Source of the DNA: Bernardetia sp.
Lineage (GTDB): Bacteria > Bacteroidota > Bacteroidia > Cytophagales > Bernardetiaceae
DNA: 36,503 nucleotides
NCBI RefSeq assembly: GCF_020630935.1
Contig: NZ_JAHDIG010000051.1
Location: 1-36,503, forward strand
Direction of reading: 5' to 3'
Part shown: piece after piece, positions 12,291 through 20,493 of the stretch
How positions within the stretch are numbered: position 1 is the stretch's first letter
Layout of the letters: each line of letters begins with the position of its first letter
Notes under the pieces: model-generated
The model's database searches: none
Seen by the model: the letters and a program-made list of their open reading frames with translations, nothing else
What the model was told of the DNA's origin: nothing
Program-made: the position numbers and the translations under genes

Positions 12291-13772
12291 ATGAGGGTGT
12301 TTATACGTTTGAGAACTGTCTTACATTTTTGTGTTTTTGATTTCATTATTTTTTGTTGTTTTCTGCTGCCAACATTGAGTTTGCCTTGTAATGCTTTAGC
12401 TCAATTTTCAACCATTTTGGAAGGCAAAATTAGCCCCGTAGCTTCTTATGAGGTGGTTATAGAATACCAATATCAGTATCTAACATATCAGCCAAAAAGG
12501 CAACTCTTGACAACAAATGATAAGGGAGAATTTAATTTTAATATTCCATTGAAAAAATCTACTTGGCTCACATGGAAATGTAAAGACAAAAAAGGGCAGA
12601 TTTATCTTCACGTAGGAGATAGCTTAAATATGCAAATAGATATTGGAAAGCCATTTTCTAAGGTAAAATTTTCTGGCTTAGGAGCATCAGAAAATAATTT
12701 TCTTTGGCAGTGGGAAGCTGAATTTGGACAGACTTCAAAAAATGCACTCTATCCGAGAAAATATAAAGAGTTGAAAGAGAAAAATTTTAAGAATGAGGTA
12801 GAAAAATTGAGAAAAAATCAGTACAAACTATTAGAAGAAGCAATAGGTAAAAAGCCTCTTTCTGATGATTTTATACTTGCCCTAGAACATCGAATTGCCT
12901 ATGAAAATGCAAATCATTTGGCAGAATATCCTGTCCTACATGCTTATTTAAACAAGCAAAAACCACAAAATATGTCCAGTTCATATTATTCTTTCTTCGA
13001 AGAAATAGTCATTCAGACTCCATCTGCTCTTAATCAAACGGCTTACCTACGTTTTTTGAGAAATTATTTGGAGTTTCGCTACACACAGTATCACAATGAA
13101 AACTATTTGAAGGCATATTCGAATTTGTATTATCCTCTCTTATTTGAAATTGTAGAAAAAGAACTGCAAGAAAGCGTTCAAGCACACGCACAGGCTATTT
13201 TATTATTAGAATTGATGGGGAAAGGCGATAAAAAACTCTACAAGAAATATTATCAAAAATATATCAAACAACATAAAGAAGATAAATCAGCACCAGTAGT
13301 AAGAGAGTTTTTTGAAAAATCTGAAAAAATAAGCTATGGAAAAACAGCACCTAATTTTTTACTACAAGATATGACTAATAAAAATGTACAACTATCTGAT
13401 TTTAAAGGAAAAGTTGTTTATTTATTTTTTAGTCCGTTAGAAGGTTTTGTACTAAACAATTACTTAGAAGGTTTTGAATATCTTACTAATCAGTTGAGTA
13501 GAGAAAATAAGCAAAACAAAGTGGCATTTCTTTGGATTCAGACTGAAGCATCAAATATTTCAGATACAGAGAAAGAAAAAATGGGAGAAAAATGTGATAA
13601 GCTCAATATTATTCGTCTTCCTTGCTATTTTTTAGATACTTTAGGCTACAATATCCATACACTTCCTATTGCATTTTTAATAGATAAAGAGGGGAAAATA
13701 GCTTATTCTACAACTAAGTTGCCTACTGATGCAGGACTTTTAGAAGATATTGATTATTTGACAAAAAAATGA
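12291..13772 (+). CDS. Exported thioredoxin-fold protein lacking the CxxC
   Basis: About 493 residues from the ATG at 12291; an in-frame TTG at 12264 would add nine residues before the signal peptide and is less likely. The N terminus has a long hydrophobic signal ending in 'LSLPCNALAQ'. Residues ~15-120 after the signal form a DUF4369-like beta domain; the middle is helical and Lys/Tyr-rich. The C-terminal ~140 residues follow TlpA/AhpC-TSA layout: 'YGKTAPNFLLQDMTNKNVQLSDFKGKVVYLFFSPLEGF', then 'FLWIQTE' and 'LPIAFLIDKEGKIAY', the cis-Pro loop being TLPIAFLID. Where TlpA has WCxPC this protein has SPLEGF, so it cannot do thiol-disulfide exchange. It is probably periplasmic or lipid-side; function unknown. 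Confidence 0.82.
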   Translation: MRVFIRLRTVLHFCVFDFIIFCCFLLPTLSLPCNALAQFSTILEGKISPVASYEVVIEYQYQYLTYQPKRQLLTTNDKGEFNFNIPLKKSTWLTWKCKDKKGQIYLHVGDSLNMQIDIGKPFSKVKFSGLGASENNFLWQWEAEFGQTSKNALYPRKYKELKEKNFKNEVEKLRKNQYKLLEEAIGKKPLSDDFILALEHRIAYENANHLAEYPVLHAYLNKQKPQNMSSSYYSFFEEIVIQTPSALNQTAYLRFLRNYLEFRYTQYHNENYLKAYSNLYYPLLFEIVEKELQESVQAHAQAILLLELMGKGDKKLYKKYYQKYIKQHKEDKSAPVVREFFEKSEKISYGKTAPNFLLQDMTNKNVQLSDFKGKVVYLFFSPLEGFVLNNYLEGFEYLTNQLSRENKQNKVAFLWIQTEASNISDTEKEKMGEKCDKLNIIRLPCYFLDTLGYNIHTLPIAFLIDKEGKIAYSTTKLPTDAGLLEDIDYLTKK

Positions 13773-13775
13773 AAT

Positions 13776-15020
13776 TTATCCATGGTTTGTATTAGGGTCG
13801 TAAGCATCTCTCAATCCATTTCCTAAAAGGTTGAAAGCAAGCACTAAAAGGCTGATACAAAGACTTGGAAAGACAATTAAATGCCAACTATTGCTTGTTC
13901 CGATAACAGAATAACCTTCAGAAACCATCATTCCCCAAGAAGGAGTCGGAGGCTTTACGCCTAGTCCTAGAAAGCTCAATCCTGCTTCTATTAATATAGC
14001 TGCTGCAAAATTTGAGGTGGTAACGACTACTATTTCCCCCAACATATTTGGTAAAATATGACGGAATATAATTCTCCAATGGCTCATACCAAAAGCGTGA
14101 GTTGCCTCAATGAAAGGTTTTCTCTTGATAGCTTTGATTTTACCTCTTACGATACGTGCAATTTCTACCCACATGGTAAGTCCGACTGCTACGAAAGCTA
14201 CCCAAACTCCTTTGCTTTGAAGTACAATCGTAATGGCAATAACAAGCATAATACTAGGTATTGACCAGACTACTGTCATAAACCAATGAATGGCATTATC
14301 TATCCAACCATCAAAATATCCAGATAAAGCTCCTAGAGTTACACCCAAAGCCAAAGAAATCAAGACAGCTATTGTTCCAATCATCAGAGAAATACGTGTT
14401 CCGTACATCAAACGACTTAGAATATCTCTGCCCAAACGGTCTGTTCCTAGCCAATAGGTGCGAGTTTCTATATTTTCTTTTTGAAATTCTTCTTTGAGTT
14501 CGAAAAGTGTTGTTGTTCTGATGCGCTTCTGAATATCTACATAACGTACTGTATCGCCCTTAATTTGGTAATTATAATGGAGTGAGTCGTCGGAAAGCAA
14601 ATTAGAATGCCCAGTAAAGACAGGTTTAGTTGCATAAATGAGAGAGAAGGCTTCTTCTTCTTGCTTTTTACCATATACTTTGTAGAAAACTGTATCACCC
14701 ACAATTCTGAAAGTATCGATAGGAGTAATGATGTAATCTGTTTCGTCTCCGTTATAAATGCTTTCAAAAAAACCTGCGTGTTGAGTTTCTAGCCTTTTTC
14801 TAAACTTTAAAATTTTGGTTTCAAAAATAGGCATTTGCTTGCTTATCTGTATTGCCCCATCGTTGGCATCAGGGGTTTTGTCTGGCATAATGGTATGTCC
14901 AGCAAGAGCAATAAAAATAGCAAACAGAATTACAATAAGTCCAAACATAGCAGGCTTATGACTCAATAAGCGTTTGCGTATTTGTGAGGAAGGTGATATA
15001 TGCTCAAATTCTGAAGCCAT
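13776..15020 (-). CDS. Oligopeptide/dipeptide ABC transporter permease (OppC/DppC-like) with enlarged first loop
   Basis: 414 residues against ~300 for ordinary OppC/DppC. It keeps the N-terminal 'SQIRKRLLSHKPAMFGLIVILFAIFIALA' with the first helix, then a long insert (about residues 50-185) before the family motif 'LGTDRLGRDILSRLMYGTRISL' (191-212). The remaining helices and the EAA loop ('EATHAFGMSHWRIIFRHILPNM') are intact, as is the C-terminal 'PSWGMMVSEGY'. The insert lies between helix 1 and the permease core and so should face the periplasm. It is the inner-membrane half of a peptide importer, but no OppA, B, D or F gene is adjacent; scattered subunits are common in Bacteroidota. It converges with the TlpA-like gene, only 3 bp apart. 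Confidence 0.88.
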   Translation of the reverse strand: MASEFEHISPSSQIRKRLLSHKPAMFGLIVILFAIFIALAGHTIMPDKTPDANDGAIQISKQMPIFETKILKFRKRLETQHAGFFESIYNGDETDYIITPIDTFRIVGDTVFYKVYGKKQEEEAFSLIYATKPVFTGHSNLLSDDSLHYNYQIKGDTVRYVDIQKRIRTTTLFELKEEFQKENIETRTYWLGTDRLGRDILSRLMYGTRISLMIGTIAVLISLALGVTLGALSGYFDGWIDNAIHWFMTVVWSIPSIMLVIAITIVLQSKGVWVAFVAVGLTMWVEIARIVRGKIKAIKRKPFIEATHAFGMSHWRIIFRHILPNMLGEIVVVTTSNFAAAILIEAGLSFLGLGVKPPTPSWGMMVSEGYSVIGTSNSWHLIVFPSLCISLLVLAFNLLGNGLRDAYDPNTNHG

Positions 15021-15195
15021 TTAATAAAGGAAAGCGCAGTATATATAATATTATGATATGCTAATTATTTGTTCTCAAGGTATATTTGTAATGAGAAACA
15101 TTCTTTAAGCGACTAATTTACTAAGAAAGATACATAAAAACTATTCTTATTTCAAAATAAAAGTGGCTAACGTGATATTACCCAATATTGCCTAA

Positions 15196-16344
15196 TTATT
15201 TTGTTTGTCTGCCTTTCCACTGATAGCCTTTTTTTTGTGCTACGATTCCAAAAAAAATAGCATAGAAGCTATAAAATATCCACCAAAAAGGCAGCGTAAA
15301 AATTACTCTTTTTTGTTTTAAGAAAATTAAAATAGAAAATAAGAAAATTAATTCTGTAAGCATTCTGATAAAAAAAGTACAGTACAAATAGTTTATATAT
15401 TCTACATCAAATACTTCAAAGTTTGCATTCATTAATGTTGAAGTCATAGAAACTAATGTCAGTAATGTCAAGACTTGTACGACAAATACAAAAACACTGA
15501 TGGCTGCATGGCTTATTTTTTTGTGTTGATTCCATTTACTTGCCCAGCGTTTTCGTTGGTGGTAAAACTGTTTCCAAGTCTTTGTAGCTTCTGTTTCTAC
15601 AATGGCTTTCTTTGATTTTAAGAAAAATATATGTTGAGCGTATTTTTTATGAAACTTGTGAAGTAAAAACTCATCATCTCCAGAAGAAATTTTATACCCT
15701 TCATCCTTGTTCGTTTCATCACTCTGATAACCTCCTAGTTCTATAAATTTTTCTTTTGAATATGCCATATTTGCACCATTGCAAGTAAAAGGAAAGCCTA
15801 GGTTTAGAGCTGCCCCACCAGTTCCAATCAGCGTAGCAAATTCAGAGGCTTGCAGAGCTGCAAAAAAATCTCTTGTATGATTTAAGCGAACTGCGCCAGC
15901 AATGAAAAATGCCTCTTGACTTGTCTTAGACTTACTTTCTATGAAATTAGAAAAGGTAGAAAGCCAACTTTTATCTACTCTACAATCTCCGTCTGTGGTA
16001 ATAATATACTCATATTTTGCTTTTGAAACTCCTAAAGTAATAGCTCGTTTTTTATGTGCAGAGCCAGCAGCAGGAACTGAAATAAGCTGCAAAGAATAAG
16101 GAGCTTTTGAAATGAAATTTCTAACAATTTCGGCTGTATTGTCTTCTGAATTATCATCTAAAACTAAGACTTCGAAATTTGATGTGTCTAAATCTTGTAA
16201 GGCTAAATCATTTAGAAGATTAGTAATATTTTCAGCCTCGTTCCGAACAGGAATCAAAACAGAAAAACGAATCTTACTATTTTTATTTGTTTGTTTAGGA
16301 ATAAAAATAGGTGTTCTATGCCAGCCATAAATCAGAATAAGCAA
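15196..16344 (-). CDS. Family 2 glycosyltransferase with C-terminal membrane helices
   Basis: At least 382 residues. GT-A motifs are clear: 'SVLIPVRNEAENI', 'VLDDNSEDNT' (D63/D64), the DxD in 'TTDGDCRVD' (D118, D120), 'SSGDDEFLL' (D223/D224) as catalytic base region, and 'QRKRW' (263-267) as the QxxRW motif. Three hydrophobic segments follow near the C terminus, ending 'YQWKGRQTK'. It should transfer a sugar processively or semi-processively at the inner membrane. No ATG is available: the TTG at 16344 starts mid-way in a hydrophobic helix that continues upstream in frame to a stop near 16405 (reading ...FYLTLLIFWLYILA). The true start is probably a non-ATG codon upstream, or an error or mutation removed it. 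Confidence 0.85.
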   Translation of the reverse strand: MLILIYGWHRTPIFIPKQTNKNSKIRFSVLIPVRNEAENITNLLNDLALQDLDTSNFEVLVLDDNSEDNTAEIVRNFISKAPYSLQLISVPAAGSAHKKRAITLGVSKAKYEYIITTDGDCRVDKSWLSTFSNFIESKSKTSQEAFFIAGAVRLNHTRDFFAALQASEFATLIGTGGAALNLGFPFTCNGANMAYSKEKFIELGGYQSDETNKDEGYKISSGDDEFLLHKFHKKYAQHIFFLKSKKAIVETEATKTWKQFYHQRKRWASKWNQHKKISHAAISVFVFVVQVLTLLTLVSMTSTLMNANFEVFDVEYINYLYCTFFIRMLTELIFLFSILIFLKQKRVIFTLPFWWIFYSFYAIFFGIVAQKKGYQWKGRQTK

Positions 16345-16455
16345 GGCTAGAATGTAAAGCCAGAAAATTAGGAGAGTGAGGTAGAAAATACTGTTTCTTG
16401 ATTGTTAAAGGATTGGTAGGATTTTTAGGATGAAAGGCAGGATGAGGTTATATTT

Positions 16456-16522
16456 TTAGATACTGGACATGAGGTGAAAAGTTGTTGGTGTCGCTACGCT
16501 AAAACACCAACGAACGGCAAGA
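16456..16522 (-). mobile_element. Miniature element family A, copy A4 (truncated)
   Basis: TTAGATACTGGACATGAGG, then GTTGTTGGTGTCGCTACGCT and AAAACACCAACGAACGGCAA: this is one outer end plus one internal hairpin of the family, in the minus orientation. It stops just before the TAA of the gene at 16525; the other end and the TTCTGTGA hairpin are absent. Confidence 0.75.
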
Positions 16523-16524
16523 AT

Positions 16525-17127
16525 TTAATTTCCTTTCTCCTCAATTTCAATTACCCCACCCAAAACAGCTTCATAGCCATATTTTAGATAGGCTTCTAAT
16601 CCTTTATAAATAGTAATGTTATAATCTATAGAATCTTCTAATTTAATTTCCCTTGCTAGTCTTTTTCTTTCTTTGCGTGAGTATTGTCGATATTCCTTTC
16701 CATTAAACACAAAAACCATTTTATGTTTGTTCTTTCTAATATCTTTCTGTTTTACGTAAACACGATTATCTTTTTTATCAATGATTGCTTTTTCATCAAT
16801 TTCCAAAACAATGTCTTTTTCAAAATAATAAGATGGAATATTTTTCAAAAGAAAAGTATCTTGCATTTCTATGTTTGCTTTTTCTATGTATATGATATTA
16901 TCTTTTTGCTCATACTTCATTTTTACATAGTATCTCCCATAACCAATATGAAATGGAACATAATGAAATTCAAGTATAGAATCATTTTCAAATGTTAATC
17001 CATTTGTCCTTGATAAGCTATCAGAAGAATACCCTACATAAACAGTATTCAATTTTTGTGAATAGGAAGCAGTAGTGAGTAAGTAGAAGCAAAGTACAAA
17101 GCCTATTTTTACTAAAATATTTTTCAT
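16525..17127 (-). CDS. Small exported protein with a plug-like C-terminal motif
   Basis: About 200 residues from the ATG at 17127, chosen because it gives a clean signal peptide MKNILVKIGFVLCFYLLTTA ending in SYSQ; a frame open to 17292 overlaps the neighbouring gene and reads as non-coding. Mature protein is charged and beta-rich, with 'YRQYSRKERKRLAREIKLEDSI' near the end. The last ~30 residues, 'ITIYKGLEAYLKYGYEAVLGGVIEI', resemble the start of a TonB-receptor plug ('..VLKG..A..YG..A.GGVI.I'). No further family was recognised. It begins 14 bp after the MBOAT stop, so the two are probably one transcript. Truncated element A4 lies directly at its 3' end. Confidence 0.7.
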   Translation of the reverse strand: MKNILVKIGFVLCFYLLTTASYSQKLNTVYVGYSSDSLSRTNGLTFENDSILEFHYVPFHIGYGRYYVKMKYEQKDNIIYIEKANIEMQDTFLLKNIPSYYFEKDIVLEIDEKAIIDKKDNRVYVKQKDIRKNKHKMVFVFNGKEYRQYSRKERKRLAREIKLEDSIDYNITIYKGLEAYLKYGYEAVLGGVIEIEEKGN

Positions 17128-17141
17128 TTTATCTAATATTT

Positions 17142-18743
17142 CTAAAACTGAAAATAAATAAAAGGCTGAATCCCTGCTGTTTTGAATTGGAAGACAAATA
17201 AAATAATCGCTACAATGATAATCGCTTTTATGAGGTCTGGAAGCTCTGCGAAGGTAGTTTTTGTAGCTGTTTTGATGTCTTCTGGAAGCCAATGGATTAC
17301 AAAACCTAACAGCATGACGGAAAAAATAGTCTTATATGCTGCAAGCCTTTCAAAAACTCCTGCTACTTCAAACTTATAGAAAATTTGTTCTAGCATTAGG
17401 TTTACTGTAGCTACATCAGCAGCACGGAAATACATCCAACACAAACAAACAAAGTGAAACGTAATGATGAGCATGACAAGATTATATACTTTTGATTTCT
17501 GCCACGTTTCTGGAATATCTACGAAGGTAAGCCAAAGTTTATGAACAGCTAGAGCAACACCATGAAGCGCACCCCAAATCACGAAACGCCAAGCATTACC
17601 GTGCCAAAGCCCACCCAAAAGCATGGTCAAGAATAGGTTTACGTAAGTTCTTACTTTGCCTTTTCGGTTTCCTCCAAGTGGAATATAAAGATAATCTCTT
17701 AGCCAAGAAGAAAGCGAAATGTGCCATCTACGCCAAAAATCTGTAATACTGGTTGCCTTATAAGGTGAGTTGAAGTTGATAGGCAAACGAAAGCCTAAAA
17801 GCAATGCCACTCCAATTGCAATGTCTGTATAACCCGAAAAATCGCAATAAATCTGAATCGCATAGCCATAAACTGCCATCAAGTTTTCAAAACCTGTATA
17901 TTGAAATGGCTCTGCAAAAACTCTATCAACATAATTGGCAGAAATATAATCCGAAATCATCATTTTCTTTACCAAACCATTAATAATCAGAAAAATGGCT
18001 TCGTTGTATTCTGTTTCAGAGAGTTTATATTTTTGATAAATCTGTGGGACAAACTCGGATGCTCTTACAATTGGTCCTGCAACGAGTTGAGGGAAAAAGC
18101 TAACATAAAAACCAAAATCAATAATATTATTTACAGGCTTGAGTTCTCTTCTGTAAATATCTACCGAATAACTAATGGTTTGAAAAGTATAAAAAGAAAT
18201 GCCGACAGGAAGAAAAATAGTATCTGTTTCGAAATAAGGTTTTCCTACTACAAGGTTGAGGAAATAGGCTAAATAGTCTGTTTTCGCAAGTTCCCACGAC
18301 GTTCCTGTAAGCCATTCGGAAGTGGTGTTGAGAGAATCTACAAAGAAAAAAGTATATTTGAAATAGGCTAAGACAGACAAATTTATGATTACACTAATTG
18401 TAACAAGAAGTTTTCTATGCTTTTCGTCATCACTTTTAAAAATTCCTTCTCCAATAAAATAATCTACCACCGTAGAAAAAATGAGTAGCAAAAAGAACCA
18501 TCCACTTGAAAGATAGTAAAAATAGAGGCTGAAAACAGCAAGAAAAAGAGTTCTGGCAATCTGTGAGGTTTCTTTTCTTCCAAACGAATCTCCAGAGAGT
18601 TTGTACTTTACGCTATTGATGCTTCCATCTTTAACAAACTGATAAATGAAAAGTACGAACGCAAACAAAACCCAAAACCAAACATTGGTAAAAATGAGAG
18701 GTTCGTTTTTTTTGTACGAAAGGATTTCCCAAACACTTTCCAT
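17142..18743 (-). CDS. MBOAT O-acyltransferase (AlgI-like)
   Basis: 533 residues with about 11-12 membrane helices. MBOAT landmarks: 'LPVGISFYTFQTISYSVDIYR', 'FGFYVSFFPQLVAGPIVRASEFVPQ', 'YAIQIYCDFSGYTDIAIG', 'DFWRRWHISLSSWLRDYLYIPLGG' and 'MLLGGLWHGNAWRFVIWG', whose His (about residue 380) is the catalytic histidine. AlgI/PatA/DltB-like members move an acyl group across the membrane to a polysaccharide, lipid or teichoic-acid-like acceptor. Usually a partner SGNH/AlgX-like protein is encoded next door; here the next gene is a small exported protein instead. Likely substrate: an envelope polysaccharide, possibly made by the glycosyltransferase further downstream. Inferred. Confidence 0.95.
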   Translation of the reverse strand: MESVWEILSYKKNEPLIFTNVWFWVLFAFVLFIYQFVKDGSINSVKYKLSGDSFGRKETSQIARTLFLAVFSLYFYYLSSGWFFLLLIFSTVVDYFIGEGIFKSDDEKHRKLLVTISVIINLSVLAYFKYTFFFVDSLNTTSEWLTGTSWELAKTDYLAYFLNLVVGKPYFETDTIFLPVGISFYTFQTISYSVDIYRRELKPVNNIIDFGFYVSFFPQLVAGPIVRASEFVPQIYQKYKLSETEYNEAIFLIINGLVKKMMISDYISANYVDRVFAEPFQYTGFENLMAVYGYAIQIYCDFSGYTDIAIGVALLLGFRLPINFNSPYKATSITDFWRRWHISLSSWLRDYLYIPLGGNRKGKVRTYVNLFLTMLLGGLWHGNAWRFVIWGALHGVALAVHKLWLTFVDIPETWQKSKVYNLVMLIITFHFVCLCWMYFRAADVATVNLMLEQIFYKFEVAGVFERLAAYKTIFSVMLLGFVIHWLPEDIKTATKTTFAELPDLIKAIIIVAIILFVFQFKTAGIQPFIYFQF

Positions 18744-18804
18744 AAAAAGTTAAAAAGCAATATAGATTTTTAGATGGAGTTAGAAGCTATTAGCAAAGCA
18801 GTTT

Positions 18805-18812
18805 CAAAACTA
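18805..18812 (-). promoter_or_regulatory. Candidate -7 element of the MBOAT gene
   Basis: On the minus strand TAGTTTTG matches TAnnTTTG, 62 bp upstream of the start at 18743. No good -33 box. Confidence 0.4.
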
Positions 18813-18995
18813 CTAAAAAAAAGGATTCTATTTTAGAAAAATTTAAAATTAAAGATGAAAAGAGCATAAAATTAGGTTTTTGGATTCTAAAATCTTAATC
18901 AGAGATATTTTTTGTGTATTTTAGTATCGTAGAGGTATAATTTTATTTCCTCAGACTACTATTTCCCCAGCTACACATTAAAAGAAAGTTAAACA

Positions 18996-19424
18996 ATGAA
19001 TCTACTGTATAAAAGCTCTGATGAGAGTGCTACTTCATATATTTGCGATGAAACGGGCTATTATCTCATCCGTTTACAAAGCAAAGTAAGCGAACAAAAC
19101 TATAAAGCTGCCTATTCTGCTGTATTGGAAAGCGCAAAGACAAAACCGTATCAGAAAATTATTTTATCTGTTATAGATGATGATGAGAATCCTCTTTCTG
19201 TACCTTTTTCGGCTCGTAGTTGGTTTGCATCTTATTTTAGCCCCCAATTTTATAAACTAGCACAGAATCAAGTAGATGTTGGGATAGTAAAACCCAAAAC
19301 AAAGCTACAAACAAACATGATGCATGTTATATTAGGAGTTGTTGAAAAAACAAATATCAAAATCAATGCAGCCTATTTTGATAAGGAAGAAGAGGCAAAA
19401 GAATGGATGAAGTGTCCAACCTAA
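18996..19424 (+). CDS. STAS-like hypothetical protein (copy 3 of 3, divergent)
   Basis: 142 residues from the ATG at 18996, without signal or membrane segment. It shares size and layout with the two proteins at 541 and 1884: a strand 'PYQKIILSVIDDDENPLSVPF', then 'RSWFASYFSPQFYKLAQNQVDVGIVKP' and the C-terminal 'INAAYFDKEEEAKEWM', matching 'VQYFDNTEEANNWI' and 'THYFDKEDKALLWL'. Overall identity is low outside the final block, so homology is probable rather than certain. Small cytoplasmic alpha/beta proteins of this sort in Bacteroidota have no proven role. A hairpin terminator follows at 19450-19490. Confidence 0.7.
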   Translation: MNLLYKSSDESATSYICDETGYYLIRLQSKVSEQNYKAAYSAVLESAKTKPYQKIILSVIDDDENPLSVPFSARSWFASYFSPQFYKLAQNQVDVGIVKPKTKLQTNMMHVILGVVEKTNIKINAAYFDKEEEAKEWMKCPT

Positions 19425-19449
19425 ATCTCAAAATTATAATGTACTTGAT

Positions 19450-19490
19450 AAGCAGATTAATTAGAGCATATACTCTGATAATCTGCTTTT
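19450..19490 (+). terminator. Hairpin terminator after the STAS-like gene
   Basis: AAGCAGATTA (19450-19459) pairs with TAATCTGCTT (19479-19488), a perfect 10-bp stem continued by TT; the loop itself contains AGAG/CTCT. It starts 26 bp after the stop at 19424. Confidence 0.65.
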
Positions 19491-19604
19491 TAGGTTTTAG
19501 AGTTTATCAAGAATTATAATTTATTAGTAATTATTGCCACAAAAGAAGCTCATCTTACGTATCCATATTAATTTGTTTAATAGAATAATGATTACTGATT
19601 TGCT

Positions 19605-20447
19605 ATGTCTTATATTATCTATATTAAAAATCTTTTTTTGCTCATTACTATTTTTTACTGTACAACAACTCTATTAGCACAAAATACAACTACATCTTAT
19701 GATACCATCTATACAAAACGGAAAATTAAACTAATAAACAAAGACTTAGTATCAAGTAATTATAAAGCAGGGGATATAGATATTTATTTTTCTCCACTTG
19801 CACTGATCGAACCACGCCCAACTATATATATAGGAGGAGAATATTTTCTCAAGGATAAACTCTCTCTTTTTGTAGATTTGGGATATATGGTAAATATCAC
19901 AGGTGCAGAATTAAATACTCAAGTAGATAGAACTGTATCTGCACAGGAAGATGCCACAGACCAAACTATTCTAAATTCTGCAAAGGCAAATTATACCATT
20001 AAACCTGAAATTCGTTGGTACAGACAAAATAGTAACTCAAAAGATGCCTCTTATTACGGTCTGCGCCTAATATGGAGAAATGTCAATTATTTGAAAAATC
20101 AGAGAGTGCATGAAGAATATGCTTTTAGTACGCTTACAAATACTTGGTCAGCCATAGGAGATGAAAATATGTCTATTTATAGGGTAAAACGACAAACACT
20201 AGGGCTTCAATTTCTTATAGGAACTAAAAAAAGATTCATCAAAGGAATAAATTCCAATCTTTATGCAGGTGTAGGAGTACGTTATATTTCTAACCAGCCA
20301 GAAAACAAAGCTTTCAATCCACTACAAGCTGAAGACAATCTTCTTGAAGAGTTAAACTTAGAGTTTCTTGCTTTTAACAAAGCCTATAAAATTATTACTA
20401 TGGATTTTGCACTCGGCGTGCGATTTGGTGGAATAATAAAAAAATAA
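19605..20447 (+). CDS. Exported beta-rich protein, tandem paralog 1
   Basis: 280 residues: an N-terminal hydrophobic signal (about 1-25, ending LLAQ), then a beta-strand-rich body. 'DIDIYFSPLALIEPRPTIYIGGEYFLKDKLSLFVDLGYMVNITG', 'YTIKPEIRWY', 'YYGLRLIWRNVNYLKNQ', 'GLQFLIG' and 'NLYAGVGVRYISNQP' have the alternating pattern of a small outer-membrane beta-barrel, and the end 'ITMDFALGVRFGGIIKK' fits a final barrel strand. It is a clear paralog of the next gene. DUF3575-like barrel is a possible family; not certain. Location outer membrane, function unknown. The ATG at 19605 starts the signal peptide. Confidence 0.82.
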   Translation: MSYIIYIKNLFLLITIFYCTTTLLAQNTTTSYDTIYTKRKIKLINKDLVSSNYKAGDIDIYFSPLALIEPRPTIYIGGEYFLKDKLSLFVDLGYMVNITGAELNTQVDRTVSAQEDATDQTILNSAKANYTIKPEIRWYRQNSNSKDASYYGLRLIWRNVNYLKNQRVHEEYAFSTLTNTWSAIGDENMSIYRVKRQTLGLQFLIGTKKRFIKGINSNLYAGVGVRYISNQPENKAFNPLQAEDNLLEELNLEFLAFNKAYKIITMDFALGVRFGGIIKK

Positions 20448-20493
20448 ATATTTGATTTAGGTTAAATAACAACATATCAATCAATAAAAAAAC

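Noticed and set aside
17128-17292. N-terminal extension of the small exported protein by 55 residues
   Set aside because: It overlaps the 3' end of the MBOAT gene and has no feature of a protein start, while the ATG at 17127 gives a standard signal peptide.
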